From positions 62,001-126,000 of the forward strand of contig NZ_RQGH01000008.1 of NCBI RefSeq assembly GCF_004769635.1: a DNA stretch of 64,000 nt. The letters run 5' to 3'. This DNA is from Leptospira jelokensis. GTDB taxonomy: Bacteria > Spirochaetota > Leptospiria > Leptospirales > Leptospiraceae. This document shows, piece by piece, positions 43,065 through 51,542 of the stretch (the first letter of the stretch is position 1; each line of letters starts with the position of its first letter). Made by a program: the position numbers and the translations under genes. The notes under the pieces were generated by a model that ran no database searches, was not told the DNA's origin, and was given only the letters and a program-made list of their open reading frames with translations.

Positions 43065-44348
43065 TTGTTTGATTCCCTATTTGGTAAGGACATCTATTGG
43101 TATGGTGTCCAAGCAATTTCAATTTTAGAAACGGGAGAATTGCATTCTCCCGATCGTTCCCCTGTTTTTCACATTGTGGCATTCGTCTTTCGGTTATTCG
43201 GTGCGAGTGACCAAAGTTTATTTGTATTCCAACTTTTAACGGTTGTTTGGTTATCATTTTGTCTCTATTTTGCTAGGTACATTCTCAAATCGAAGAATGA
43301 ATTTTGGAATGGATTGCCCAGTGTTATGGTCTTTGTTTTGGGATTTCTTTATCCAAAACAAGCCTGGGCGATTGGATTCCTGCTTTTAACATATGGATTC
43401 TTATTCTCTGATCGAATCACCTGGAAATTTGGCAAATGGACTCTCGTTGGTATCCTTTTTGTATCCACCACTTGGTTTCATACCATGGTCGGCGTTTTGG
43501 GATTGGGCCTTTGGTGTATTGACAAAATTCCAAGAAAGTTTGATTTGATTCTCTTTTTACTATTAGGTTTTTGTCCTTTTCTCATCCCAACAAATGATAA
43601 CGACCGTTTTGTGATCGATGGTAAATCCTTCCCCATTTTTGAGGCGTATGGAATGATGGGCATCGGGATCTTGTGGGATTGGGGTATTTTGATTTTTGGA
43701 AAGAATGTATCGGATCGTTACCTTCCCATTCGTCGTAGCCTTGCTTTTGTTGGAATGGTACTTGTATTACCCATTTTTCATTTTGCAGATATCCAATTTC
43801 GAATTTTAATTTCGTTCCTACTCCTCTTTGAAATTTTTTCTCGATGCAATGCCAAACAAACATTCAAAACGGCTGTTAGTTTTGCTTTATGGGTATTTGT
43901 CTTCATACAGTCACCGAATTTATTTCGTTACCCCTATGAAGGAATGTGGAATCCTGGGGAAAAAGCAGCATCCGTTTCTGACAATGGTTTACTGGTTGCC
44001 CACCATGGATTTTGCGAATACTATCATTTTCAATTTAGAAAGGATTGTATGTCTTGGGAGCCAGATGAGAAAGCCATATCGGAACTTCCCAAAGGGACAA
44101 AAGTGTACCGGCTTGTTTATGGCATCCGAATGGAAAACCTCCGTGCCAGTAAGGAGAATGGAAATCCAATTTTCTCCAAAATCGAACCCATGGGAGAATA
44201 CCAACTCGTTTTAGAGGGTGATTGGCAACATTACCTTCAGTGGCTCGAAACAAAGAACTCAAAACTTTTATCGATTGCCAAGTCTTGGAAAAATCCGTAT
44301 CGTAAACGGCCAGGATTCATCCAGAGAAAACAAAAATATGGGATTTAG
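43065..44348 (+). CDS. Polytopic membrane protein, GT-C glycosyltransferase-like
   Basis: A 427-residue inner-membrane protein with about ten hydrophobic helices. The first loop, 'GKDIYWYGVQAISILETGELHSPDRSPVFHIVAFVFRLFG', resembles the first periplasmic loop of GT-C glycosyltransferases, where an acidic pair contacts the sugar donor; here D9 and E23/D30 are candidates. The usual first transmembrane helix is missing, as TTG 43065 is the first start in frame, so the N-terminus may be shortened or begin within the preceding gene. It may add sugars to an envelope glycan together with its neighbours; activity is unproven. Confidence 0.65.
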   Translation: MFDSLFGKDIYWYGVQAISILETGELHSPDRSPVFHIVAFVFRLFGASDQSLFVFQLLTVVWLSFCLYFARYILKSKNEFWNGLPSVMVFVLGFLYPKQAWAIGFLLLTYGFLFSDRITWKFGKWTLVGILFVSTTWFHTMVGVLGLGLWCIDKIPRKFDLILFLLLGFCPFLIPTNDNDRFVIDGKSFPIFEAYGMMGIGILWDWGILIFGKNVSDRYLPIRRSLAFVGMVLVLPIFHFADIQFRILISFLLLFEIFSRCNAKQTFKTAVSFALWVFVFIQSPNLFRYPYEGMWNPGEKAASVSDNGLLVAHHGFCEYYHFQFRKDCMSWEPDEKAISELPKGTKVYRLVYGIRMENLRASKENGNPIFSKIEPMGEYQLVLEGDWQHYLQWLETKNSKLLSIAKSWKNPYRKRPGFIQRKQKYGI

Positions 44349-45201
44349 GTTTCGAAAACACATTCCAGTTCTTTTCCCAAAAAGAGTGCATCGGAGTGAA
44401 CTCCGCCTATTTTTTGGGAAATTGTATTTCATTTGGAAAAGAAGATTTGTTTGGTTATGCGAACAAAAACACTTCGCTAAAAAAATTGTGGAAGCAAAAC
44501 TTTTAGAAAGAGAATTTCCCATTTCCATTTTTTCTCACCAGTCTCCCATCTATCGAAAACTAAAAGATGTTCCCATGTACCTCCAAGAAAATAAAAAAGT
44601 TAATTTATCAATCGCCTTACAAAAGATAAATGGAATTCTTTTGGAACCAAACCAAGTTTTTTCTTTTTGGTATTTGGTGGGAAAACCAACGAAACGGAAA
44701 GGGTATTTACCAGGGATGCAGCTAAAGAACGGGGGGTTTGTGGAAAGCACAGGTGGAGGTCTTTGCCAAATGGCAAATTTGATTTATTGGATGACACTCC
44801 ACACACCCCTTACCGTAAAAGAAAGGTGGCGCCATAGTTTTGATATCTTTCCTGATTCAAATCGTACACTTCCCTTTGGATCGGGAGCAACCTTGTCTTA
44901 TAACTACATAGACCTACAAATCCAAAATACAACCAAACAACCGTTTGTTTTACATATCTGGATTGATAACGAAAATTTAAGGGGAGAATGGAGGACGGAC
45001 AGAGACATTCCCTATTCTTATACCGTTTACGAATCCTACCATGCCTTTCACGCAGAGCCTTATGGTGGTTATACGCGACGGAATACCATTCGTAGGAAGG
45101 TGGCCTTAAAATCCACAAACGAGGTTGTAGAAGACCAATTGGTCACTGAAAATATTGCTTGGATGATGTATGAACCATTACTCGAATCAGATCGAAATTA
45201 A
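44338..45201 (+). CDS. VanW-family protein
   Basis: A 287-residue VanW-like protein. VanW accompanies VanB-type vancomycin resistance operons but its biochemical role is unknown. The signature 'GYLPGMQLKNGGFVESTGGGLCQMANLIYWMTLH' is clear, with 'FSFWYLVGKPTKRKGY' before and 'SFDIFPDSNRTLPFGSGATLSYNYIDL' after. ATG 44338 overlaps the preceding gene by 11 bases. There is no clear signal peptide; the N-terminus is basic. The VanX-like dipeptidase gene follows directly, but no D-Ala-D-Lac ligase or VanRS pair is here. Confidence 0.88.
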   Translation: MGFRFRKHIPVLFPKRVHRSELRLFFGKLYFIWKRRFVWLCEQKHFAKKIVEAKLLEREFPISIFSHQSPIYRKLKDVPMYLQENKKVNLSIALQKINGILLEPNQVFSFWYLVGKPTKRKGYLPGMQLKNGGFVESTGGGLCQMANLIYWMTLHTPLTVKERWRHSFDIFPDSNRTLPFGSGATLSYNYIDLQIQNTTKQPFVLHIWIDNENLRGEWRTDRDIPYSYTVYESYHAFHAEPYGGYTRRNTIRRKVALKSTNEVVEDQLVTENIAWMMYEPLLESDRN

Positions 45202-45202
45202 C

Positions 45203-45922
45203 ATGAAACATTTCCAAATCATATTCCGATCCCAAGGGAAAGTAGTGCTGAAACGATTGGCATATCTTTTTTTCTCTTTCACAATCTTCAGTTTACCGAT
45301 CCAAAGTGAAGGGTCCAAACTCATCGTTTTTGACAAAAAAATGTACTTAGAGTCGATTGCCAAAGATCCAAACCGTGTTTTGGTAAACTTAGAAACCATT
45401 TCAAACATTGTTTTGGATATTCGTTATGCTACAACGAACAACTTCACAGGTCGGAAGATGTACAACCAACCCAAAGCATTTGCTAGAAAACGAGTTGCGG
45501 AAGCCCTCCGAAATGCCCAAATGGAATTTTTAAAACATGGGTATTCCATTCAGATTTATGATGCATACAGGCCTTACCAAGCAACAGTTGCATTTTATGA
45601 ATTGATCAAAGACACTCGTTATGTTGCTTCTCCCAAAACAGGATCAAGGCATAACAAGGGTTGTGCGATTGATTTAACCTTGGTAGATGCAAATACAAAA
45701 CAAGAATTACAAATGCCTACCGAATACGATTCTTTTGAAAAGGCTGCTTGGGCAGACGCTCCCGTTTTTTCTCCCGTTGCCAAAGAAAACAGAGATAAAC
45801 TCATCACTGTGCTTGGTCAATTTGGATTTCGGGTCAATAAAACAGAATGGTGGCATTTTGATTTTTTAGAATGTGGAGGGTATGAAGTATTGGACATACC
45901 CTTTGAAGGATTAGTAGATTAG
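45203..45922 (+). CDS. D-alanyl-D-alanine dipeptidase, VanX/DdpX-like (M15)
   Basis: A 239-residue zinc dipeptidase of family M15D, cutting D-Ala-D-Ala. Zinc ligands and the base are in 'SRHNKGCAIDLTLVD' (SxHxxGxAxD) and 'TEWWHFDF' (ExxHxD). The entry motif 'LDIRYATTNNFTGRKMY' and 'QIYDAYRPYQATVAF' are typical. A hydrophobic N-terminal segment (RLAYLFFSFTIFSLPIQS) suggests export, so it would act on periplasmic peptidoglycan fragments, as in DdpX-type recycling. ATG 45203 lies just after the VanW stop; ATG 45170 inside VanW is an alternative. Confidence 0.9.
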   Translation: MKHFQIIFRSQGKVVLKRLAYLFFSFTIFSLPIQSEGSKLIVFDKKMYLESIAKDPNRVLVNLETISNIVLDIRYATTNNFTGRKMYNQPKAFARKRVAEALRNAQMEFLKHGYSIQIYDAYRPYQATVAFYELIKDTRYVASPKTGSRHNKGCAIDLTLVDANTKQELQMPTEYDSFEKAAWADAPVFSPVAKENRDKLITVLGQFGFRVNKTEWWHFDFLECGGYEVLDIPFEGLVD

Positions 45923-45939
45923 GATTTCAGGAGAGCGTT

Positions 45940-46530
45940 ATGTTACCAAAAAAATTTACCATATTGGTTTTGGTTTTGATCCATTTTGGAACTCTATTGG
46001 CACAAGGAAAGGGATACATCTCCTTTGAAGAAAATGGGTTATATGGATTTAAAGACAAAAAAGGAAAGGTGATCATAAAACCACAATACGAACAATCAAT
46101 GGAATTTACGAAGTTTGGTGTGGCATTCGTAGTTTCGAAAAACAAATGGGTTTGTATCGATCAAAAGAACAAAGTCTTACTTGAAAGTTTTCTGTATGAC
46201 AATGGACCTGATTACCTTTCCGAGAAACTTGCCAGATTTGTCGAAAATGGCAAAATGGGATTTCATAACGAACGTTGCCAAAAGGTAATCAAAGCGGAAT
46301 ATGATTTTGTTTACCCTTTCGAAAATGGATATGCAATTGTATGTAACGGGTGTCAGTTGAAACCAGAAGGGGAACACAGTCGGATTGTTGGTGGATTGTA
46401 TGGTCTCATGAATCGAAAAGGGAAAATGGTTGTGCCAGTCCAATATGATTCGATCCTTTCCGTTGATGCCAAAAAAAGATGGGTAGAAGTAAAGGAAGGT
46501 GAGAAGACAATCAAGTTGAAGATGGAATAG
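45940..46530 (+). CDS. Exported WG-repeat protein
   Basis: A 196-residue exported protein with WG beta repeats: 'GYISFEENGLYGFKDKKGKVIIKPQYEQSMEFT', 'GVAFVVSKNKWVCIDQKNKVLL', 'GLYGLMNRKGKMVVPVQYDSI'. The signal is KKFTILVLVLIHFGTLLAQG. WG repeats build small beta sheets of unknown binding function. AGGAG lies before ATG 45940. It is the last gene of the 41767-46530 envelope run and may be co-transcribed with the dipeptidase (18-base gap). Confidence 0.82.
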   Translation: MLPKKFTILVLVLIHFGTLLAQGKGYISFEENGLYGFKDKKGKVIIKPQYEQSMEFTKFGVAFVVSKNKWVCIDQKNKVLLESFLYDNGPDYLSEKLARFVENGKMGFHNERCQKVIKAEYDFVYPFENGYAIVCNGCQLKPEGEHSRIVGGLYGLMNRKGKMVVPVQYDSILSVDAKKRWVEVKEGEKTIKLKME

Positions 46531-46699
46531 GCATCCAAGACGATGTCGAATCATGCCAAGTCTAGATTCATGTTTCAATCTCTCATTCATTTACACTTGC
46601 GCCTGTCGCAGTGTGGATTGCGCGCCTGGCAAAACCATTTATGAATTTTTACTTTTTGTATTACAGTTAAACATTACACATATTATGCGAATCATTCAC
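46531..46699. other. Intergenic region between convergent genes
   Basis: A 169-base gap. A G+C-rich stretch at about 46606-46635 (GCGCCTGTCGCAGTG, GCGCGCCTGGC) stands out from the A+T-rich rest and may be a fragment of a dispersed repeat. No gene or terminator is evident. Confidence 0.4.
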
Positions 46700-47125
46700 T
46701 TATTTCAAAAACGATTGTAAACTTGGTAAAAAGAATTGGTAATCTTTTTTTCCAATTTGGATCAATCGAAACGTCTCTCCTTCTGTTTCCATTTGGATTT
46801 GTCCAAAAAACCAACCGAGTTTCGTGGATATTTTTTTTAAATCGGCAAAGTTGATCGCGATATGGGTTGGATTACCTAACATCGGATTACGGAGCAAATG
46901 GAAATGTTTGTCTGTGAGAACCAGTAACCATTTCCCTGCTGTGTGTTTTTGTTGTTTTGTTTCCAAAAGTCCAATGGTATAACCTTGGATGGTTTCATCC
47001 TCGTTTAGGAACTGGTGCAGGATTTTAAATTCAGGCACATATAAAAATAGAACGTCGACACTGATTTCTGGGTGTTTGGAAAGTAAAGTTTGGATTTGTG
47101 ATTTGATTTGGTCCGAAGTTTGCAT
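46700..47125 (-). CDS. PH-like domain protein
   Basis: A 141-residue cytoplasmic protein. 'GKWLLVLTDKHFHLLRNPMLGNPTHIAINFADLKKISTKLGWFFGQIQME' has the strand order of bacterial PH-like (YokE/bPH) domains, which mediate lipid or protein contact. The N-terminal helix region ('QIKSQIQTLLSKHPEISVDVLFLYVPEF') is separate. No catalytic residues are seen. It stands apart from the MaoC genes, separated by a terminator. Function unknown. Confidence 0.6.
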   Translation of the reverse strand: MQTSDQIKSQIQTLLSKHPEISVDVLFLYVPEFKILHQFLNEDETIQGYTIGLLETKQQKHTAGKWLLVLTDKHFHLLRNPMLGNPTHIAINFADLKKISTKLGWFFGQIQMETEGETFRLIQIGKKDYQFFLPSLQSFLK

Positions 47126-47188
47126 TATTATCCTTTCCCCTCAACATTGAAAGTGCCAATTGTGTAAGTTTGTTCCAAATTTGGCAAT

Positions 47189-47221
47189 AAAAAAGGCACC
47201 CAACTTTCGTCAGATGCCTTT
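47189..47221 (-). terminator. Intrinsic terminator after the MaoC genes
   Basis: On the minus strand AAAGGCA (47221-47215) pairs with TGCCTTT (47198-47192), followed by further T residues to 47189. The loop is 16 bases. It ends the transcript that runs through the alpha/beta hydrolase and MaoC genes. Confidence 0.65.
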
Positions 47222-47268
47222 GGTGATGGAAATTAAAATTTCTGAACCTTATTTTAGATTCAAAATTT

Positions 47269-47688
47269 TTACACTGCGTTGACGACTAAATCGCCGCCAG
47301 CTTTCACTTCGCCAGCTTCGTTTTTAGCTTCCACGAGAACCGTTACAGTTTTTTTACCATCTTTTTCAAATTTCTTTTTGATGGTTCCAACAACTGTTAG
47401 TTTTTCGCCAAGTTTTGTCATTGCTTTGAATGTTACACCAAAGTACGCGATGTCTTTTTGGTCGGCCCAAGAAGTACAAAGCCTTCCTACTTGTGCCATC
47501 ACATACATACCGTGTGAGATGGTTCCATCAAGTCCTGCTTTCCTTGCGAAATCAGGATCATTGTGAATTGGGTTAAAATCCCCAGATGCTCCCGCATAAC
47601 GCACTAAATTTGCATGTTCGATCACTGGAACGTCTAGCGGAGGAAGAGTTTGACCAACTTCTACTTTATCAAATTGAATTTTTGCCAT
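47269..47688 (-). CDS. MaoC-like hot-dog dehydratase, subunit 2
   Basis: A 139-residue hot-dog-fold enoyl hydratase/dehydratase. The hydratase motif is 'YAGASGDFNPIHNDPDFARKAGLDGTISHGMYVMAQVGRL', with D and H in 'GDFNPIHND' as catalytic pair. It follows the MaoC N-terminal-type gene by 17 bases. The two look like the split halves of a double-hot-dog dehydratase, as in mycobacterial HadAB, acting on 3-hydroxyacyl thioesters in fatty acid synthesis or degradation. Confidence 0.9.
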   Translation of the reverse strand: MAKIQFDKVEVGQTLPPLDVPVIEHANLVRYAGASGDFNPIHNDPDFARKAGLDGTISHGMYVMAQVGRLCTSWADQKDIAYFGVTFKAMTKLGEKLTVVGTIKKKFEKDGKKTVTVLVEAKNEAGEVKAGGDLVVNAV

Positions 47689-47705
47689 TGTTTGCCTCCT
47701 TGGAA

Positions 47706-48149
47706 TTAATCCTTACGAATGAAAATCGCCATCTCTGCAGAGAGGATTGGATCATCTTTTTCATCATAGATAGTTGTTTTGAAAGTTACGATTTCTGCTC
47801 TTCCTACTTTAACGTCTGAAATTTCAGATTGTGCGTACACTTTGCCCGGATAAAGGATTTTGTGGTACGTGTATTCTTCTTTCAAGTGAAGGATTTTGGA
47901 AAGGTCGATCCCAAGTTCGGCCATATCATTCCAAATCTTTGGGTATCCCCAAAACATAATGACTGTAGGGAAAGTTGGTGGAGCAGGAACATCTGAGTAT
48001 CCGGCTTTTTTTGCTTCTTCTACGTCAAAATAGATTGGGTTTTTTTCGTTGATGGCGAGGCAAAATTCTTTGATTTTTCCTCGTTCCACTGTGAAATCAA
48101 AACGATCTAGTTTTTTTCCAACTATATCTTTTGTTATTGCCATTGGCAT
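47706..48149 (-). CDS. MaoC N-terminal-type hot-dog protein, subunit 1
   Basis: A protein of about 147 residues similar to the non-catalytic half of split MaoC dehydratases: '[52 protein letters not shown]' and '[19 protein letters not shown]'. It lacks the catalytic D/H pair seen in the next gene, and probably binds the acyl chain while the partner supplies catalysis. AAGGAGA is immediately upstream of two closely spaced ATGs (48149 and 48143). Its start region overlaps the hydrolase stop region closely. Confidence 0.85.
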   Translation of the reverse strand: MPMAITKDIVGKKLDRFDFTVERGKIKEFCLAINEKNPIYFDVEEAKKAGYSDVPAPPTFPTVIMFWGYPKIWNDMAELGIDLSKILHLKEEYTYHKILYPGKVYAQSEISDVKVGRAEIVTFKTTIYDEKDDPILSAEMAIFIRKD

Positions 48150-48156
48150 TTTCTCC

Positions 48157-49023
48157 TTAGTGTTTGTCGATCCAAGCAACTAACTCTTTTAAGACGATTG
48201 CTCTGTCTTTAGGAAGTTCGTTCATGGTTTCATGGTATAAATCATCAAAAAGTCTTTTGGTTTTGTCTTTGGACGCTACGCGTTCAAAAGCTTCGTTTGT
48301 CCCTTCTGGAAGTGCAATTTGGTCTTCTTTTCCGTGAAACATATAAATTGGAACTTTGATTTTTTCGGCAGATTCCAATGCAAGCGTATGACAGTTAAGA
48401 AGGTAATCGCCTAGGTAGGCACATACATTTCCATGAACAAGTGGGTCTTTTACGTAAGCATCAACCACTGATTTGTCACGAGAAATGAGATTCACATTAA
48501 GACCAGTTGGGATTGTGAGAGTGGGGAGCGCTTTTGCTAAAAAACCACCCGCAGCTTTTTTAATGTCCATCACGATATCAGTTTTCACTTTGATTGGAAG
48601 GGCACTACAGATATACGCATCCAAATCATTTTGGTAGTTGTCAGTGGCAGTGTATAAGAACGTGATGGCAGCCCCCATAGAATGACCCAGTAAAGTGACT
48701 TTGCTAACACCTTCATTTTGTTTGGCGATGTCGATCAGTTGTTTTAAGTCGGCAAAAAAATCAGAAAAATGTGTGATGACCCCACGGCGTCCATCCGACT
48801 TACCATGGCCACGGCAGTCGATGAGGTAAATCGCATAGTTTCGTTCCGCCATCGCTTCCAATAAAAAATTGTAACGACCACCGTGTTCCCCAATCCCATG
48901 GTGGACAACGAGCACTCGTTTGACACCTGACTTGGGTCGGTAGATTTGGTAATAAATTTTACCACCATCTTTGTTTTGAAAGGTAGACTCCACTCGGGAG
49001 TAGGCTTGTTCCCAATTACTCAT
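48157..49023 (-). CDS. Alpha/beta hydrolase, monoglyceride lipase-like
   Basis: A 288-residue serine hydrolase of the lysophospholipase/monoacylglycerol lipase group. Nucleophile elbow '[14 protein letters not shown]' (GHSMG), the acid D in '[18 protein letters not shown]' and the His in 'DLYHETMNE'. '[17 protein letters not shown]' and '[13 protein letters not shown]' are family signatures. ATG 49023 is used, since upstream codons run towards the divergent sulfatase gene. It is co-directional with and just before the two MaoC genes; a lipid-degrading unit is plausible. Confidence 0.9.
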   Translation of the reverse strand: MSNWEQAYSRVESTFQNKDGGKIYYQIYRPKSGVKRVLVVHHGIGEHGGRYNFLLEAMAERNYAIYLIDCRGHGKSDGRRGVITHFSDFFADLKQLIDIAKQNEGVSKVTLLGHSMGAAITFLYTATDNYQNDLDAYICSALPIKVKTDIVMDIKKAAGGFLAKALPTLTIPTGLNVNLISRDKSVVDAYVKDPLVHGNVCAYLGDYLLNCHTLALESAEKIKVPIYMFHGKEDQIALPEGTNEAFERVASKDKTKRLFDDLYHETMNELPKDRAIVLKELVAWIDKH

Positions 49024-49106
49024 AGATGTCAAGGATGGACGATGGAAACCTAAAAAGAAACAACTTTTCCTATTCTTAGGAAACCTGTTTTGCAAACTGG
49101 TTCCAA

Positions 49107-51494
49107 ATGCGAAAGATCCTTCCCTTCGCCCTAGTCCTTTGTTTTTGTCTCATTCACTGTTTGAACAAATCGGAATTCCGTTTTCCAGTGGATTTGGTTT
49201 TGGAATTAAAACACGCTCGTTCCAAAATCAAAATTGCTAAGGACCCATTGCCTTACCATTGGAAAAAAAATCCAGGAAGGCAAAGTGGTCTGCCCCTGTC
49301 CCGTAAATGGGAAAACACCCAGATCACCTTTAACACAAACAAAGATATTTTTTTAAACCATTCTTTGGATGCTCTCTTTTTTCCACCAGGACAGGAATAC
49401 CAATTTTCCATTCCCAAAGGTAAATACCATTTTTCTTCGCTAATGGGTCTGTTAGGCGAAAAAGAATTCCAGTCTTCTGTTTCTGGGAAACTAAAATTGT
49501 ATTCCGGGTCGGATCCAATTTTGGAGTGGGACTTCACTGGCCTACCGAAGGAGCAGTGGCAAAAAAAAGGGGAAACCATCACAATTGACGGGGAATTACG
49601 CCTGGTTTGGGATAGTAAGGATAGTTATCTATTTATCGGCGAACCATTGTTATATCCAGGCGAATGGTCGGAATCATTTTCCGATGTGAAAAAACCCAAA
49701 TCTGTTGTCCTCATTGTCATTGATTCCGCAAGGAAGGATTTTTTTGGTGCGTATGGATTTAGGCATTCTGTCACTCCTGTGATGGATGAAATTGCGAAGG
49801 AATCCGTTTTTTTTGAGAATCCATTTGCAAATGGGAATTGGACAAAACCATCCATGATGTCTTTTTTCCATTCGGAGTACTCATCTAACCTCGGTTTGGG
49901 GAATTCATGGTTTTCAACAAAACCCTACCAACGTAAAGTGTATTACGGAAAAAAACGTGATAATTTAGCGAAAACATTCCGGGAAGCAGGGTACTTTACC
50001 CAAACCATCATGAATAATGTTTTCTTTTTGGATTACACAACGGTGGGTTTGGATTTGGGATTTCATAATTCTTTCCAAGTAGGGATGGACATTGTGGATA
50101 CCGAAGTTTTGACAAACGAGGCCATTTCGTTTGTGTCCGAAAAAAAAGACATTCCATATTTTTTGCATTTTAATTTGAACACACCCCATGCTTCCTATTC
50201 TCCACCACAAGAAGATATGTTGGCAGTCCGTAAAATTGTGCCAGACTCCGAATTTTATCGGTTTGAATCTCCCGTACAACGTTACTTAGGTGAAATGCAT
50301 TATACAGATCGCGAAATTGGTCGATTGGTTAGGAAATTAAAAGAACTCGGCACCTATGATGAAACCATGATCATTGTAACAGGAGACCACGGTGAGCTCT
50401 TTAGCCCTGAACACGATTATAGTTATCACTTTATCATGCAAACAAGGTTTGGGCATGGGGAAACCCATTACGATGAAGAAATCAATGTTCCCTATTTCAT
50501 CAAACTACCCAAATCTATGGCAAAAAATTTGGTAAATACGAAGACCAAATCCTTGTTTAGCGAAGAAAAAAATACACCTCAAATCCGAATTTCTGGTCAG
50601 TCTTCTTTAATGTCTTTGGCACCTACCATTTTGGGACTTTTGGATTTGAAACCTAAAAATTCGACTTACCAAGGCGTAGATTATGCAACCTGCATTTTAC
50701 AATCCAATCCATGCCCAAAGGAAACCTATATTTATACAGAAGGTCGTATGTCCGAATCGGTTCGAACAGAATCCTACAAGTACATCCGTCGTTATCCTGG
50801 ATTTACTACTGTTAGGCGAACATCTTCTGGTGAACCTCATACCATGGCGGAAGAATTGTATGACCTGAAAAAAGATCCAAAAGAATTAAAAAACCTAAGT
50901 TTAGAAACGGAAGGGGAAACTCTTTTGCAGACGGCGAGGGCTGATTTTCGAAGGGAAAATTTTTTGAAACGAAATGGAATTCGCATTTGGATCCCACCTT
51001 GTGAGGAAGCCATCTGCCGTGATTTTCTATCGATGAATGTGCAAGGTTCCCTTTATGATTGGGAAGCGCCTGAAACAGTGCAAATCAATTCGGGTTCTGC
51101 CAAGACGGTCTTGGTTGTGAAGGAATCTAAACAAGTGAAAGAGCCCAAAGGATCGAAAAAAGAATACGATCCCAAATTCCAAACAGGGTACCAGCCTGAA
51201 GAAATCATTTTGAAAACAGTCAATCCGGAACTTGGTGCTTACTTCCAATTCACTCGGAATGGAAAAACGATCCCTGTTCGTTTTGGAAAGTATGGGTTGG
51301 AATACCAAAGGTCGATGACAAATCTCGATGACTTGATTGTATCCGAAAGGCAACCTGATGGTCTCTTCCAATCGCCTTTGCCTTGGGTGTACAATGATGG
51401 TGCCTTTAGTGGGTCCGGAGAAACGGAAGTGCAAAAAGAGATGGGCAAAGAGGTAAAAAAAATATTGGAAACATGGGGTTACATCCATGAATGA
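49107..51494 (+). CDS. Sulfatase-fold lipoprotein (LTA synthase/PEtN transferase-like)
   Basis: A 795-residue lipoprotein (signal ends at C18, 'LCFCLIHC') of the alkaline phosphatase superfamily. The N-terminal 190 residues are a beta-rich unknown domain. The catalytic domain begins 'KSVVLIVIDSARKDFFGAYG' (metal D206). The nucleophile position reads 'NWTKPSM', T246, where true sulfatases have Cys/Ser in CxPxR. Metal sites follow in 'VTGDHGELFSPEHD' and 'FGHGETHYDEEINVPYF'. Thr as nucleophile points to phospho-group transfer, as in lipoteichoic acid synthases and phosphoethanolamine transferases, rather than sulfate ester cleavage. No transmembrane block is present beyond the lipid anchor. Confidence 0.82.
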   Translation: MRKILPFALVLCFCLIHCLNKSEFRFPVDLVLELKHARSKIKIAKDPLPYHWKKNPGRQSGLPLSRKWENTQITFNTNKDIFLNHSLDALFFPPGQEYQFSIPKGKYHFSSLMGLLGEKEFQSSVSGKLKLYSGSDPILEWDFTGLPKEQWQKKGETITIDGELRLVWDSKDSYLFIGEPLLYPGEWSESFSDVKKPKSVVLIVIDSARKDFFGAYGFRHSVTPVMDEIAKESVFFENPFANGNWTKPSMMSFFHSEYSSNLGLGNSWFSTKPYQRKVYYGKKRDNLAKTFREAGYFTQTIMNNVFFLDYTTVGLDLGFHNSFQVGMDIVDTEVLTNEAISFVSEKKDIPYFLHFNLNTPHASYSPPQEDMLAVRKIVPDSEFYRFESPVQRYLGEMHYTDREIGRLVRKLKELGTYDETMIIVTGDHGELFSPEHDYSYHFIMQTRFGHGETHYDEEINVPYFIKLPKSMAKNLVNTKTKSLFSEEKNTPQIRISGQSSLMSLAPTILGLLDLKPKNSTYQGVDYATCILQSNPCPKETYIYTEGRMSESVRTESYKYIRRYPGFTTVRRTSSGEPHTMAEELYDLKKDPKELKNLSLETEGETLLQTARADFRRENFLKRNGIRIWIPPCEEAICRDFLSMNVQGSLYDWEAPETVQINSGSAKTVLVVKESKQVKEPKGSKKEYDPKFQTGYQPEEIILKTVNPELGAYFQFTRNGKTIPVRFGKYGLEYQRSMTNLDDLIVSERQPDGLFQSPLPWVYNDGAFSGSGETEVQKEMGKEVKKILETWGYIHE

Positions 51495-51542
51495 TTGCTC
51501 GTAGTGATTGAGGTTATTTTCTTAGTCTAATTACACAGTTCT

